A stretch of DNA of 59,469 nucleotides, taken from contig JAEXOD010000047.1 of the NCBI GenBank assembly GCA_023447335.1, positions 1 through 59,469 on the forward strand, given 5' to 3'. Source of the DNA: Bacteroidota bacterium (GTDB lineage: Bacteria; Bacteroidota; Ignavibacteria; Ignavibacteriales; Melioribacteraceae). The stretch's first letter is position 1. The number at the start of each line of letters is the position of its first letter. Both the position numbers and the translations under genes were made by a program. Shown here in pieces: positions 16,123 through 24,334 of the stretch. Under the pieces are notes generated by a model, which was given only the letters and a program-made list of their open reading frames with translations, ran no database searches and was not told the DNA's origin.

Positions 16123-16276
16123 TACTTATGAACGATTCTGAAGTTTTAGTTTCAAAATTTACAAATAATTTTGATGTAAACAAAGATTTTATATAATTAC
16201 ATTTAATAAAATTTTAAGATAAATCGGCTAAATGCAAACAACTTGCAATTAGATAAAAAATAAATTATATTGCACA

Positions 16277-16678
16277 ATGGATTTATTACTTGATATAATT
16301 AAAAAAGCCGGTTACAAAATTACTTACGGACGTAAGTCTGTTTTAGAGTTTTTAATTAAAGCCGGAAAACCTGTTTCTTTAAAAGACATTCAATGTCAAA
16401 TAGAGGATATTGATTTTGCAAGCATATATAGGATAATAAATCTATTTTTAGAATTAAAAATTGTTAGAAAAGTTAATTTTGGTGAAAAATATTTACGATA
16501 TGAATTAGAAGGTGAAAATTTTTCTCATCATCATCATATAGTTTGTACAAAATGTGGTTGTATTAAAAGGATCGATATTTGTTTTGTAAGCGAATTAGAG
16601 AAAGAAACTAATTATAAAATTTTAGATCATAATATGGAGTTTTTCGGATTATGTCCAACATGTTCATTAAAAGAATAA
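16277..16678 (+). CDS. zur: Fur-family metalloregulator, probably Zur
   Basis: A 133-residue Fur-family repressor. An N-terminal winged helix covers about residues 1-75. The metal-sensing core has HHHHIVCTKCG (His cluster plus the first structural-zinc CxxC) and a second pair in GLCPTC near the C-terminus. The choice of Zur over Fur or PerR rests on the neighbours: its 3' end overlaps the start of a ZnuABC zinc uptake operon by 28 bp, so it would repress its own operon when zinc is plentiful. A Zur box could not be identified with confidence in the 154-bp divergent region. The sequence motifs alone do not distinguish the metal. Confidence 0.82.
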   Translation: MDLLLDIIKKAGYKITYGRKSVLEFLIKAGKPVSLKDIQCQIEDIDFASIYRIINLFLELKIVRKVNFGEKYLRYELEGENFSHHHHIVCTKCGCIKRIDICFVSELEKETNYKILDHNMEFFGLCPTCSLKE

Positions 16679-17505
16679 TAACAATTTCAATATTTGCTTT
16701 ACTGTTGTTTTTAGGTTGTAGCAAAAATAAAAACGAATTAAAAAATGATAAAATAGATGTAACCGTTTCAATTGTAACTTATGCGGATTTTGTTAAAAAT
16801 ATAGGTGGGGATAAAGTTGCAGTTAATACTATGATTCCTCAAAATGCAGAGCCGCATGATTACGAACCAACACCGGAACAAATTACAAAATTATCGAAAA
16901 GTGATTTATATTTTAAAATTGGAAGCGGATTTGGATTTGAGGATGCATTACTTGATAGAATAAAAAGTACTTCAAACAAATTAAAAGTTATTAATACGGC
17001 TGATGGTATTAAGATAGTTAATAACGATCCTCATGTTTGGCTTGGATTAAAAGAAGTTAGAATAATTTTGAAAAACATTACAAAAGGACTAATAAACTAT
17101 TCGAAAAAAGACAGTGTTTATTTTTCGGAAAACTTAAATAAGTATCTAAATTTGCTGTTAGCCGAAGAAATGAAAATTAAAGAATCTTTTGCGACTAAAA
17201 AAAACTCGCACGTATTGGTCTATCATCCGGCTTGGAACTATTTCTTTTCACAATTTGGAATAACTCAATTAGGTATTGAAAAACACGGCAAAGAACCGAA
17301 TGCTCAGGACTTAAAAGAGGTAATAAATGTTGCAAAAAAAAATAATGTTAGGGTTGTATTTATAGAACCTCAATTTAATCAGGAAAGCGCAATGGCTATT
17401 GCAAAGCAACTTAACGGTACAATTGATGTGATAAATAATATACCTGCAGATTATCTTAAAAACTTGGATGTAGTAAGACGTAAAGTGAGTAAAAGCTTAC
17501 AATGA
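16651..17505 (+). CDS. znuA: Zinc ABC transporter substrate-binding lipoprotein
   Basis: A 284-residue cluster A-I metal-binding protein. The signal peptide ends in a lipobox (LFLGC), so it is a lipoprotein. Expected metal ligands are His in AEPHDYEPTP, His in NDPHVWL, His in VYHPAWNYF and an acidic residue in FIEPQFNQ. The histidine-rich loop found in many ZnuA proteins is absent. Two ATGs are possible: 16651, with GGAG 11 bases upstream, and 16660; both give a workable signal peptide. Either way the start lies inside the regulator gene. The zinc assignment comes from three His ligands plus the neighbours; manganese or another divalent metal is the alternative. Confidence 0.87.
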   Translation: MSNMFIKRIITISIFALLLFLGCSKNKNELKNDKIDVTVSIVTYADFVKNIGGDKVAVNTMIPQNAEPHDYEPTPEQITKLSKSDLYFKIGSGFGFEDALLDRIKSTSNKLKVINTADGIKIVNNDPHVWLGLKEVRIILKNITKGLINYSKKDSVYFSENLNKYLNLLLAEEMKIKESFATKKNSHVLVYHPAWNYFFSQFGITQLGIEKHGKEPNAQDLKEVINVAKKNNVRVVFIEPQFNQESAMAIAKQLNGTIDVINNIPADYLKNLDVVRRKVSKSLQ

Positions 17506-18242
17506 TTAGTGCAATAAGTGTAAAAAAATTAAATGTTAACCTAAGCGGATTCGAGATTTTAAAGGATGTAACAATTGAAATTCCGGAAAATGAGTTTTTA
17601 GGAATTATTGGTCCTAACGGCGGGGGAAAAACAACTTTGCTAAAAGTAATTTTGGGACTAATTAAACCTATTTCGGGGGAAGTTACTATAATGGGTAAAC
17701 CTCTAAAGGATTCAAAAAATTTGATTGGTTATGTACCTCAATATAATTCTTTTGAAAAAGATTTTCCGATTTCGGTTTTTGATGTTGTTAAAACAGGAAC
17801 TATCGGTAAAAAAAATGACAATATTAATGTGGAAGTATCAAATACTTTAAAATTGGTTGAAATGTATGATTATAAAAACCGTTTAATAAATGAATTAAGC
17901 GGTGGTCAAAAACAAAGAGTACTGATTGCTAGAGCATTGGTTTCCAAACCCAAAATATTGCTTTTAGACGAACCCACTGCAAGCGTTGATACTAAAAGCG
18001 GTCGCACGTTTTATGAATTGCTTAAAGAACTAAATAAAAACATAACAATTGTATTGGTATCGCATGATATCGGCGTACTTTCTCAATATGTAAATAAGAT
18101 TGCGTGTCTTAATAAAAACTTAGTATATCATGATTCGAAAGAAATTTCTCATGAAATGTTAGAACAAACTTATCATTGCCCGGTTGATTTAATTGCACAC
18201 GGTGTACCCCATCGTGTTTTGGGCGAATATATAAACGAGTAA
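17502..18242 (+). CDS. znuC: Zinc ABC transporter ATP-binding protein
   Basis: A 246-residue ABC ATPase. Walker A is GPNGGGKTTL, the Q loop is in YVPQYNSF, the signature is LSGGQKQRV, Walker B is ILLLDEPTA and the switch His is in LVSHDIG. GGGKTT, with three glycines, is a common feature of the metal-transport ATPases. The ATG overlaps the binding-protein stop as ATGA, so translation is coupled. It powers import of the metal delivered by the upstream lipoprotein through the permease encoded next. The C-terminal tail (about 210-246) has several His and Cys residues and might be regulatory. Confidence 0.92.
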   Translation: MISAISVKKLNVNLSGFEILKDVTIEIPENEFLGIIGPNGGGKTTLLKVILGLIKPISGEVTIMGKPLKDSKNLIGYVPQYNSFEKDFPISVFDVVKTGTIGKKNDNINVEVSNTLKLVEMYDYKNRLINELSGGQKQRVLIARALVSKPKILLLDEPTASVDTKSGRTFYELLKELNKNITIVLVSHDIGVLSQYVNKIACLNKNLVYHDSKEISHEMLEQTYHCPVDLIAHGVPHRVLGEYINE

Positions 18243-18245
18243 TAT

Positions 18246-19067
18246 ATGTTAGAAATTTTTAGTTACGATTTTATGATAAATGCCTTAATTGCCGGTGCAT
18301 TGGCAAGTATTGCTTTTGGTATTGTAGGAAGCTACATTGTTGTTAAGCGAATTTCTTATATAAGCGGGGGAATTAGTCATACGGCATACGGTGGAATTGG
18401 GCTTGGATATTTTTTAGGATTTAGTCCTTTGTTGGGTGCTGTAGGATTTAGTATCTTAGCAGCAATTGTTATTGCATATTTACGTACCAAAAAAAATAAT
18501 TATGAAGATACTTTAATTGGTATTTTGTGGTCTCTGGGAATGGCATTAGGTATTCTGTTTATAAGCTTAACCGAAGGTTATGCACCGAATTTAAATGGAT
18601 ATTTATTCGGTAATATCTTAGTAGTTCCTACTAATGAACTTTATTTGATGTTGGCGCTGGATTTAGTAATAGTGCTTTCGGTTTACTTTTTATATGATAA
18701 ATTTTTAGCCATAACATTTGACGAGGAATTTGCGAAAGTTATGGGTATTAACGTTGATTTTTATTATTTAATTTTATTAATTTTAATAGCATTTACAACA
18801 GTCGTATTAATTAAATTAGTAGGAATAATTTTAGTTATAGCATTACTTACTATTCCCGGTGCAATAAGTCTTCAATTTGTAAAAAGTTTAAGAAATATGA
18901 TGTTTTTAAGTACTTTAATAGGATTCTTATTTAACTTTACCGGTTTAATAATTTCGTATTATTTAAATATTTCTTCGGGAGCAACTATTATAATTATAGC
19001 CGTAATTAGTTATATTATAAGTTTAATTTTTAAAAGTTATTATAGTAAAAATAGTATAATAAATTAA
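18246..19067 (+). CDS. znuB: Zinc ABC transporter permease
   Basis: A 273-residue integral membrane protein of the ABC-3 (ZnuB/TroC) family, with seven to eight predicted helices. Family landmarks are IVGSYIVVKRISYISGGISH near the N-terminus and VLIKLVGIILVIALLTIPGA in the cytoplasmic coupling region. It starts 3 bp after the ATPase stop and completes the regulator-A-C-B operon. It forms the homodimeric inner-membrane channel for zinc. The Lgt gene begins 11 bp later and may share the transcript. Confidence 0.92.
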   Translation: MLEIFSYDFMINALIAGALASIAFGIVGSYIVVKRISYISGGISHTAYGGIGLGYFLGFSPLLGAVGFSILAAIVIAYLRTKKNNYEDTLIGILWSLGMALGILFISLTEGYAPNLNGYLFGNILVVPTNELYLMLALDLVIVLSVYFLYDKFLAITFDEEFAKVMGINVDFYYLILLILIAFTTVVLIKLVGIILVIALLTIPGAISLQFVKSLRNMMFLSTLIGFLFNFTGLIISYYLNISSGATIIIIAVISYIISLIFKSYYSKNSIIN

Positions 19068-19078
19068 AGAGGAATGTT

Positions 19079-19861
19079 TTGATTGAATGGAATATAAATC
19101 CGGAATTATTTTCGGTAGGAATTTTTTCAATTCGTTGGTATGGTTTGTTGTTTGCCATGTCCTTTTTTATCGGTTTTCAAATAATGACATGGATTTTTAA
19201 AATAGAAAAAAAGAGCGAAAAAGATTTAAATGATCTAGTTTGGTACATGATTTTAGGCACTGTAATAGGTGCAAGGTTAGGGCATTGTTTGTTTTATAGT
19301 CCTATGTATTATTTGAGTAATCCTTTAGAGATTCTTGCTATTTGGCATGGCGGATTAGCTTCTCACGGTGCGGCAATAGGTATTTTAACTGCAATGTACT
19401 ATTATACAAAAAACAGAAAAGGTATATCTTATTTGTGGATTTTTGATAGAGTAGTTGTAACCGTTGCTTTAGCTGCTGTTTTTATTAGAATGGGGAACTT
19501 ATTTAATTCTGAAATATATGGAAAACCGACAAGCGGTAATTGGGGTTTTATTTTTACTGCTGTTGATAATATCCCACGTCATCCGACTCAAATTTATGAA
19601 GCCGTTGCATATCTTGTGATATTTATTTTCTTATTTGTTTTGTATAAGAAACATACTACAAAAATAAAAGAAGGATTACTATTCGGTTACTTTTTAGTAG
19701 GTATTTTCGGATTTAGAATTTTTGTCGAATATTTTAAGGAAAATCAAGAGGCTTTCGAGTCAGCATTGCCTATGAATATGGGGCAAATACTTAGTATCCC
19801 TTTAGTAATTTTGGGGGTTTATTTAATTTTAAGAACCAGAAGTATTAAACCGACAAAATAA
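19079..19861 (+). CDS. lgt: Prolipoprotein diacylglyceryl transferase
   Basis: A 260-residue inner-membrane enzyme that moves diacylglycerol from phosphatidylglycerol to the lipobox cysteine of preprolipoproteins. Key family segments are WYGLLFAMSF, GARLGHCLFY, HGGLASHGAAIG and the Lgt signature RMGNLFNSEIYG, with RHPTQIYEA later. Seven helices are expected. The only sensible start is TTG at 19079, preceded by AGAGGA; ATGs nearby are out of frame. It lies 11 bp after the zinc permease gene, so it may be read from the zinc operon even though its function is general. Lipoprotein substrates in this window include ZnuA and the 50161 protein. Confidence 0.95.
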   Translation: MIEWNINPELFSVGIFSIRWYGLLFAMSFFIGFQIMTWIFKIEKKSEKDLNDLVWYMILGTVIGARLGHCLFYSPMYYLSNPLEILAIWHGGLASHGAAIGILTAMYYYTKNRKGISYLWIFDRVVVTVALAAVFIRMGNLFNSEIYGKPTSGNWGFIFTAVDNIPRHPTQIYEAVAYLVIFIFLFVLYKKHTTKIKEGLLFGYFLVGIFGFRIFVEYFKENQEAFESALPMNMGQILSIPLVILGVYLILRTRSIKPTK

Positions 19862-19862
19862 A

Positions 19863-19891
19863 AAAAGCTTGTTGATTATCAACAAGCTTTT
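19863..19891. terminator. Bidirectional terminator between lgt and tRNA-Pro
   Basis: A perfect 13-bp stem (AAAAGCTTGTTGA / TCAACAAGCTTTT) has a 3-base loop. Read on the minus strand it is followed by TTTATTTTG, an excellent terminator for the tRNA. On the plus strand it lies just after the lgt stop and can also end that transcript. Confidence 0.85.
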
Positions 19892-19893
19892 AG

Positions 19894-19967
<74 letters not shown>

Positions 19968-20155
19968 AAATTAAGACTACTAAAATAATGTTTTTTTTAT
20001 TGTTTTTCAATAATTTAATTAAATTTAAATTGGTTTTTAAAATATTAGATAAATATTTTTTATTTTTACATCTTTTTTTTCTTAAATTGCATGCTTAAAT
20101 GAAAAATTGTATAACGAATTCATAATTAATGATTATTAACTAAACCGGAGATATG

Positions 20156-21982
20156 ATGCCCGTACTTAAACAATTTAAAACTATTCCGGAAATATATGAG
20201 TATTTAACAAAAGTATTTTCAAAAACAACTGAAAAACCTATATTTAAATTTAGAGAAGGAAGTGCCGGATATAGAGATATTTCGTACAGTGAATTTAAGG
20301 ATAATACGGAACTTTTTGCATGCGGATTGGCATCTATGGGAATAAAGCACGGACAAAAAGTAGCCATTATAGCCGAAAATAGACCTGAGTGGGTTTATTC
20401 TGATATGGCAATTTTAGGTTTAGGAGCAATTGATGTTCCGCTCTATCCGATTTTGACAGCGGATACTATTCAGTTTATTATAAATAATAGCGAATCTACG
20501 GCAATAATTGTTTCAAATAAATTCCATTTAAATAAAGTATTAAAGATTAGGGATAAGTGTCGTACTTTAAAGACGATTATTGTTATGAACGATAAAGATT
20601 CGGTTGCCGAACCCGGAGTTTATTCGTTTAGTGAAATGAAATATAAAGGAAAAGAATTTTTAAATGAAAACCCTAATTTCTTTTCTGATACAATAAAACT
20701 TTGTAAAGAAGATGATTTGTGTACAATAATTTATACTTCCGGTACAACCGGTGAACCCAAAGGCGTGATGCTAACCCATCGCAATATAATGTCTAATACC
20801 GTCGCAGCACACGATGTGTTTGATTTAGGAAAAGAGGATACATTTTTATCATTTTTACCTTTATGTCACATTTTTGAGAGAACTGCCGGATATTATGTTG
20901 CTCTTTCAGGCGGATGCACAATTGCATATGCTGAAAGTATTGAGAGGGTTGCTAATAATATGGAAGAAATTAAACCTACCGTTATGACGGCAGTTCCAAG
21001 ATTATTTGAAAGAATGTATAGTAAGATTACAAGAAATGTTGAAAATCAATCACCTAGTAAGCAAAAGATATTTACTTGGGCAGTTGAATTAGGTAAAGAG
21101 CATGCAATTGCGAAAAAATCACCGCAAGGTGTTCCTATTACCTTAAATATTAAACATAAACTTGCTTCAAAATTAGTATATGAAAAATTGAAACAAAAAA
21201 CAGGGGGAAATTTACGATTTTTTATTTCCGGTGGTGCTCCGTTAAGTAGAGACTTGGGTCTATTTTTTGAAGCTGTGGGAATTATTATTCTTGAAGGATA
21301 TGGGCTTACAGAAAGTTCACCTGTTTTAGCCGTAAATAAACCGGGTAATTACAAATTTGGAACTGTTGGTAAACCTTTCCCCGGTGTTGAATTAAAAATT
21401 GCTCAAGATGGCGAGATTTTAGCATACGGTCCAAATATTATGAAAGGGTATTATAATAACAAAAAAGAAACTGAGGCAGTCTTAAAAGACGGTTGGTTGC
21501 ATACCGGAGATATCGGTGTTTTTGATGCAGAAGGATTTTTACATATTACAGATAGAAAGAAACATTTATTTAAGACTTCACAAGGTAAATATATAGCTCC
21601 TTCTCCTATTGAAAACATGTTTTTGGCAAGTAAGTATATTGACCAATTTATCTTAATAGGTGATAGAAGAATGTTTTTGAGTGCTTTAATTGTTCCGGAC
21701 TTTGAAGCGATTAAAGAGTATGCAGATGCTAACAGAATTCAGTATAATACTGTTGATGATCTAATAAACATGAAACAAATTTATGATCTAATTGACAAAG
21801 ATTTGGTTCAATTTCAAAAGAAGTTGGCAAATTATGAACGTGTTAGGAAGTTTACACTATTAGACAAACCTTTTACTATTGAAGAAGGTACTTTAACACC
21901 TTCGTTAAAAGTGAAACGTAAAGAAATTGAATCTAGATATAAAGATTTGATTGAAGATATGTATAAAGCTTTTGAAGACTAA
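20156..21982 (+). CDS. Long-chain fatty-acid-CoA ligase (AMP-forming)
   Basis: A 608-residue adenylate-forming enzyme of the FadD15/ACSL-like branch. The P-loop motif is IIYTSGTTGEPKGV (about residues 190-203), followed by the fatty-acyl segment with LSFLPLCHIFER. A5 is EGYGLTESSPV. The A7/A8 region is LHTGDIGVFDAEGFLHITDRKKHLFKTSQGKYI in outline, and the C-terminal lysine motif is LTPSLKVKR. It activates long-chain fatty acids to acyl-CoA at the inner membrane. Two adjacent ATGs exist; the second is preferred because CCGGAG lies 5 bases upstream. It is a single gene closed by a strong hairpin. Confidence 0.93.
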   Translation: MPVLKQFKTIPEIYEYLTKVFSKTTEKPIFKFREGSAGYRDISYSEFKDNTELFACGLASMGIKHGQKVAIIAENRPEWVYSDMAILGLGAIDVPLYPILTADTIQFIINNSESTAIIVSNKFHLNKVLKIRDKCRTLKTIIVMNDKDSVAEPGVYSFSEMKYKGKEFLNENPNFFSDTIKLCKEDDLCTIIYTSGTTGEPKGVMLTHRNIMSNTVAAHDVFDLGKEDTFLSFLPLCHIFERTAGYYVALSGGCTIAYAESIERVANNMEEIKPTVMTAVPRLFERMYSKITRNVENQSPSKQKIFTWAVELGKEHAIAKKSPQGVPITLNIKHKLASKLVYEKLKQKTGGNLRFFISGGAPLSRDLGLFFEAVGIIILEGYGLTESSPVLAVNKPGNYKFGTVGKPFPGVELKIAQDGEILAYGPNIMKGYYNNKKETEAVLKDGWLHTGDIGVFDAEGFLHITDRKKHLFKTSQGKYIAPSPIENMFLASKYIDQFILIGDRRMFLSALIVPDFEAIKEYADANRIQYNTVDDLINMKQIYDLIDKDLVQFQKKLANYERVRKFTLLDKPFTIEEGTLTPSLKVKRKEIESRYKDLIEDMYKAFED

Positions 21983-21992
21983 ATATTAAAAA

Positions 21993-22041
21993 AGCTCCGG
22001 AGATAATTTATAATTAGTATATTTACTTATCTCACGGAGCT
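21993..22041. terminator. Bidirectional terminator hairpin
   Basis: A 14-bp stem with one bulged base (AGCTCCG-GAGATAA / TTATCTC-A-CGGAGCT) around a 20-base AT-rich loop. It sits between the stops of the acyl-CoA ligase gene and the LiaF-like gene and can serve both. T-runs are short: TATTAATT on plus and TTTTTTAATATT on minus. Confidence 0.75.
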
Positions 22042-22046
22042 ATTAA

Positions 22047-22964
22047 TTAATATCTTTCAATTTTGAACTTACTTAATGCTCCGCTAATATCTATAAATAC
22101 TTTATTAGTTGCATCTTCAAAATTTGATGAAACATATGTGTCTTTATCAATTTTGTTGAATTGTCCAAAATTCTTACTACTTAAACCGAGGTCGCTATAA
22201 ATTTTAATTCCTGATGATTTAGGAATTTTAAGTTTGAAAGAAGAAACACCCATCTCAATATTTACTTCGGTTCTTTCATGTTTATCACCTAATGTAATTA
22301 CTGTTGAAGTAGCTCCGGTATGAACCGATAAGTTTCTAACCTTAAAATCTGATAAATCTAATTCACCTTTAGCCGCACCATAATCTAACCTCATATCCCA
22401 GATAGGTTTTTTATTTAGGCTAACCCGTAATGAATTGCCTTCCCCTTTACCAAATTTAAAGTCATGAGAATCATTGTCGTTACTTAAATCAACTTTAACT
22501 AAACTATCTACGGTAGATGTAGATAATGTATACTCATTATATTTTCCATATGCTAGAGCCCAGATTAAAGAATCAGTGTTATCATTAATAGTAAAAGATG
22601 TGGCTCCGGTATTCAACTCGAAATATCCGTACGTAACACTTGAATCGTAAGAAGCTGTATAATTTTGTTTATTATGTTTATCTGTGTAAGTAATGGAAAA
22701 TTCATCTTCAAAAAATCCAAAAATATTGCTAGCTGTTCCGTATACTAATAGTGCAACAAATACACCGAAAGAAGCCGAAACGATGGGTTTTACTATTGTG
22801 TTTTTTGTTAAAACTAAAAGTCCCCAAAATACTAATATTAAAGGATAAAGCGAAGATACAAAATCCCAATCATATGTAAAGTGCATCTTCCCTGCAATCC
22901 AAATAAGACCGAAAGCTAAGAAAAATGTTCCCCAAAAATAATGTCCGTTTTTCATTTTATTCAA
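22047..22964 (-). CDS. LiaF-like membrane protein with a toast-rack beta domain
   Basis: A 305-residue protein. Three to four helices occupy residues 6-95 (YFWGTFFLAFGLIWIAG, LYPLILVFWGLLVL, and a third in PIVSASFGVFVALLVYG), the pattern of the LiaI/LiaF-like transmembrane region. The C-terminal 200 residues are a repetitive beta structure rich in short hydrophobic strands, including GATSFTINDNT, GATSTVITLGD and GVSSFKLKIPK, as in the toast-rack domains of LiaF-type proteins. Such proteins usually report envelope stress in pairs with PspC. Here the gene starts 10 bp after the PspC gene. No catalytic motif is visible. GGAG is placed upstream of the ATG. Confidence 0.8.
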   Translation of the reverse strand: MNKMKNGHYFWGTFFLAFGLIWIAGKMHFTYDWDFVSSLYPLILVFWGLLVLTKNTIVKPIVSASFGVFVALLVYGTASNIFGFFEDEFSITYTDKHNKQNYTASYDSSVTYGYFELNTGATSFTINDNTDSLIWALAYGKYNEYTLSTSTVDSLVKVDLSNDNDSHDFKFGKGEGNSLRVSLNKKPIWDMRLDYGAAKGELDLSDFKVRNLSVHTGATSTVITLGDKHERTEVNIEMGVSSFKLKIPKSSGIKIYSDLGLSSKNFGQFNKIDKDTYVSSNFEDATNKVFIDISGALSKFKIERY

Positions 22965-22974
22965 GCTCCTAATC

Positions 22975-23484
22975 TTATTTTCTTATTGAATTCCAAAGTA
23001 AAAGCAAACCGATAATAATAAACACAAGCGGAATTAAGTCGTGAAAATCGAACCAGTCAAAGAATTTTTCTAAGAAGAAAGCCAAACCGAAAAATACAAG
23101 TAATCCGCCGAATATCAATCTACCTGTAGATACTTTGTCGCTTTTTTCTTCTTCTTTAACAGAAATAGTCTGACTTTGTGCTTGATAATTGATGTTTTCA
23201 TTTTTCCCAAATTCGTTATCTGTTGATTGACCTTCAATATTAACGGTATCATTACTATCGGATTTCTTTTCTTTATTAAAATTTAGGATTGGACGGTCAT
23301 CCTTATCCGCAGGTATAATGATCCACATAATTATATAAACCAATAATCCGACACCGTTAAAAATTGTAAGCAGAACAAAAATAATTCTAACTATAACAGG
23401 GTCAATGTTAAGGTAATTTCCTAAGCCGGCCGCTACTCCGCCAACTACCTTATCTTTTGTTGAGCGATACAATTTCTCTTTCAT
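22975..23484 (-). CDS. PspC-domain envelope-stress protein
   Basis: A 169-residue protein. The N-terminal PspC domain (1-62) has the family pattern LYRSTKDKVVGGVAAGLGNYL and IDPVIVRIIFVLLTI, then a helix ending in IIPADKDD. A polar, charged linker (62-118) follows. The C-terminus has two more helices resembling a LiaI/LiaF membrane segment. PspC proteins sense inner-membrane damage. It is first in a two-gene minus-strand operon with the LiaF-like protein; there is no PspA, PspF or LiaRS in the window. Confidence 0.88.
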   Translation of the reverse strand: MKEKLYRSTKDKVVGGVAAGLGNYLNIDPVIVRIIFVLLTIFNGVGLLVYIIMWIIIPADKDDRPILNFNKEKKSDSNDTVNIEGQSTDNEFGKNENINYQAQSQTISVKEEEKSDKVSTGRLIFGGLLVFFGLAFFLEKFFDWFDFHDLIPLVFIIIGLLLLWNSIRK

Positions 23485-23546
23485 TTCGTCACCTATTTAT
23501 TTGTTCAATTCTTTAGACGATAACAATTTCGAAATGTTCAAAAATT

Positions 23547-24329
23547 TCAGTTTAAAAATGAACAAAAATAAGTGAAATGGTCAATTATACTTTTTTTCCA
23601 GTAATCATGATTATGTACACCGGGTTGGAATTTATTTTTTATATTAATTTTAAGTTCATTACATTTTTCCAAAAACTTAACATTTGTATTAAATAAAAAA
23701 TCTTCCGTTCCGCAGTCAATATATAATGTTTTATTTTTACCTTCAATATTTTTCAATAAATTAATGCAGGAGTTTTCCTCCCACACAGAAGAATAATCTT
23801 CCACATTGCCGGCGGCACTTTTAATTGTATTTCTATTAGGAAAAGCTGTTAGGTCTAACAACCCGCTTGTACTTGCGGCTGTAACAAACAAATCCGGACG
23901 CTTTAAAAAGAATGAAATTGCTCCGTGACCGCCCATGCTTAATCCGGTGATGAACAATTTACTTTTATCTATTTTATACTTTTCAATAACAGATGGTAAG
24001 AAAGCTTCAAAAAAGAAACTTTCGTATTGGCTGTTTTCTTTTACGGGGCTGTTAATATAATAACTATCAAAAAAAGCATCGGGACACGCTATAACAATAT
24101 TTAATGAATCCGAATATTTTTGTAAATCAATCATTTCACTCCATTGTTTGTAATTACCCGCATAACCGTGTAACATAATTATCAGCGGTAACTTTTCAAC
24201 ATTTTGCGTTTTAGGAGAAAATATAAATACAGTATCTGTGCTAGGTATATAATCAGAATTTAATAATAAAATTTCTTGAGAATATAGATTCGCAAATAGT
24301 AAGAAGAGGAGTATTATAAGTTTTTTCAT
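23547..24329 (-). CDS. Secreted alpha/beta-hydrolase of the esterase D family
   Basis: A 260-residue protein with a cleavable signal peptide (first about 18 residues, ending FANLYSQ). The fold shows the oxyanion segment IIMLHGYAGNYKQW, the nucleophile elbow GLSMGGHG (Ser about 133), an acidic candidate in DCGTEDF and the catalytic His in GVHNHDYW. This resembles secreted feruloyl/acetyl-xylan-type or tributyrin esterases of the esterase D (PF00756) family. The substrate is not identifiable. Its start is 5 bp after the antiporter stop, so it is the last gene of a three-gene minus-strand operon. Confidence 0.85.
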   Translation of the reverse strand: MKKLIILLFLLFANLYSQEILLLNSDYIPSTDTVFIFSPKTQNVEKLPLIIMLHGYAGNYKQWSEMIDLQKYSDSLNIVIACPDAFFDSYYINSPVKENSQYESFFFEAFLPSVIEKYKIDKSKLFITGLSMGGHGAISFFLKRPDLFVTAASTSGLLDLTAFPNRNTIKSAAGNVEDYSSVWEENSCINLLKNIEGKNKTLYIDCGTEDFLFNTNVKFLEKCNELKINIKNKFQPGVHNHDYWKKSIIDHFTYFCSFLN

Positions 24330-24334
24330 TTGAA

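Noticed and set aside
16123..16276. Zur box in the regulator promoter
   Set aside because: TTGCAATTA and ATATTGCA form only a loose inverted repeat. The match to known Zur boxes is too weak to claim.
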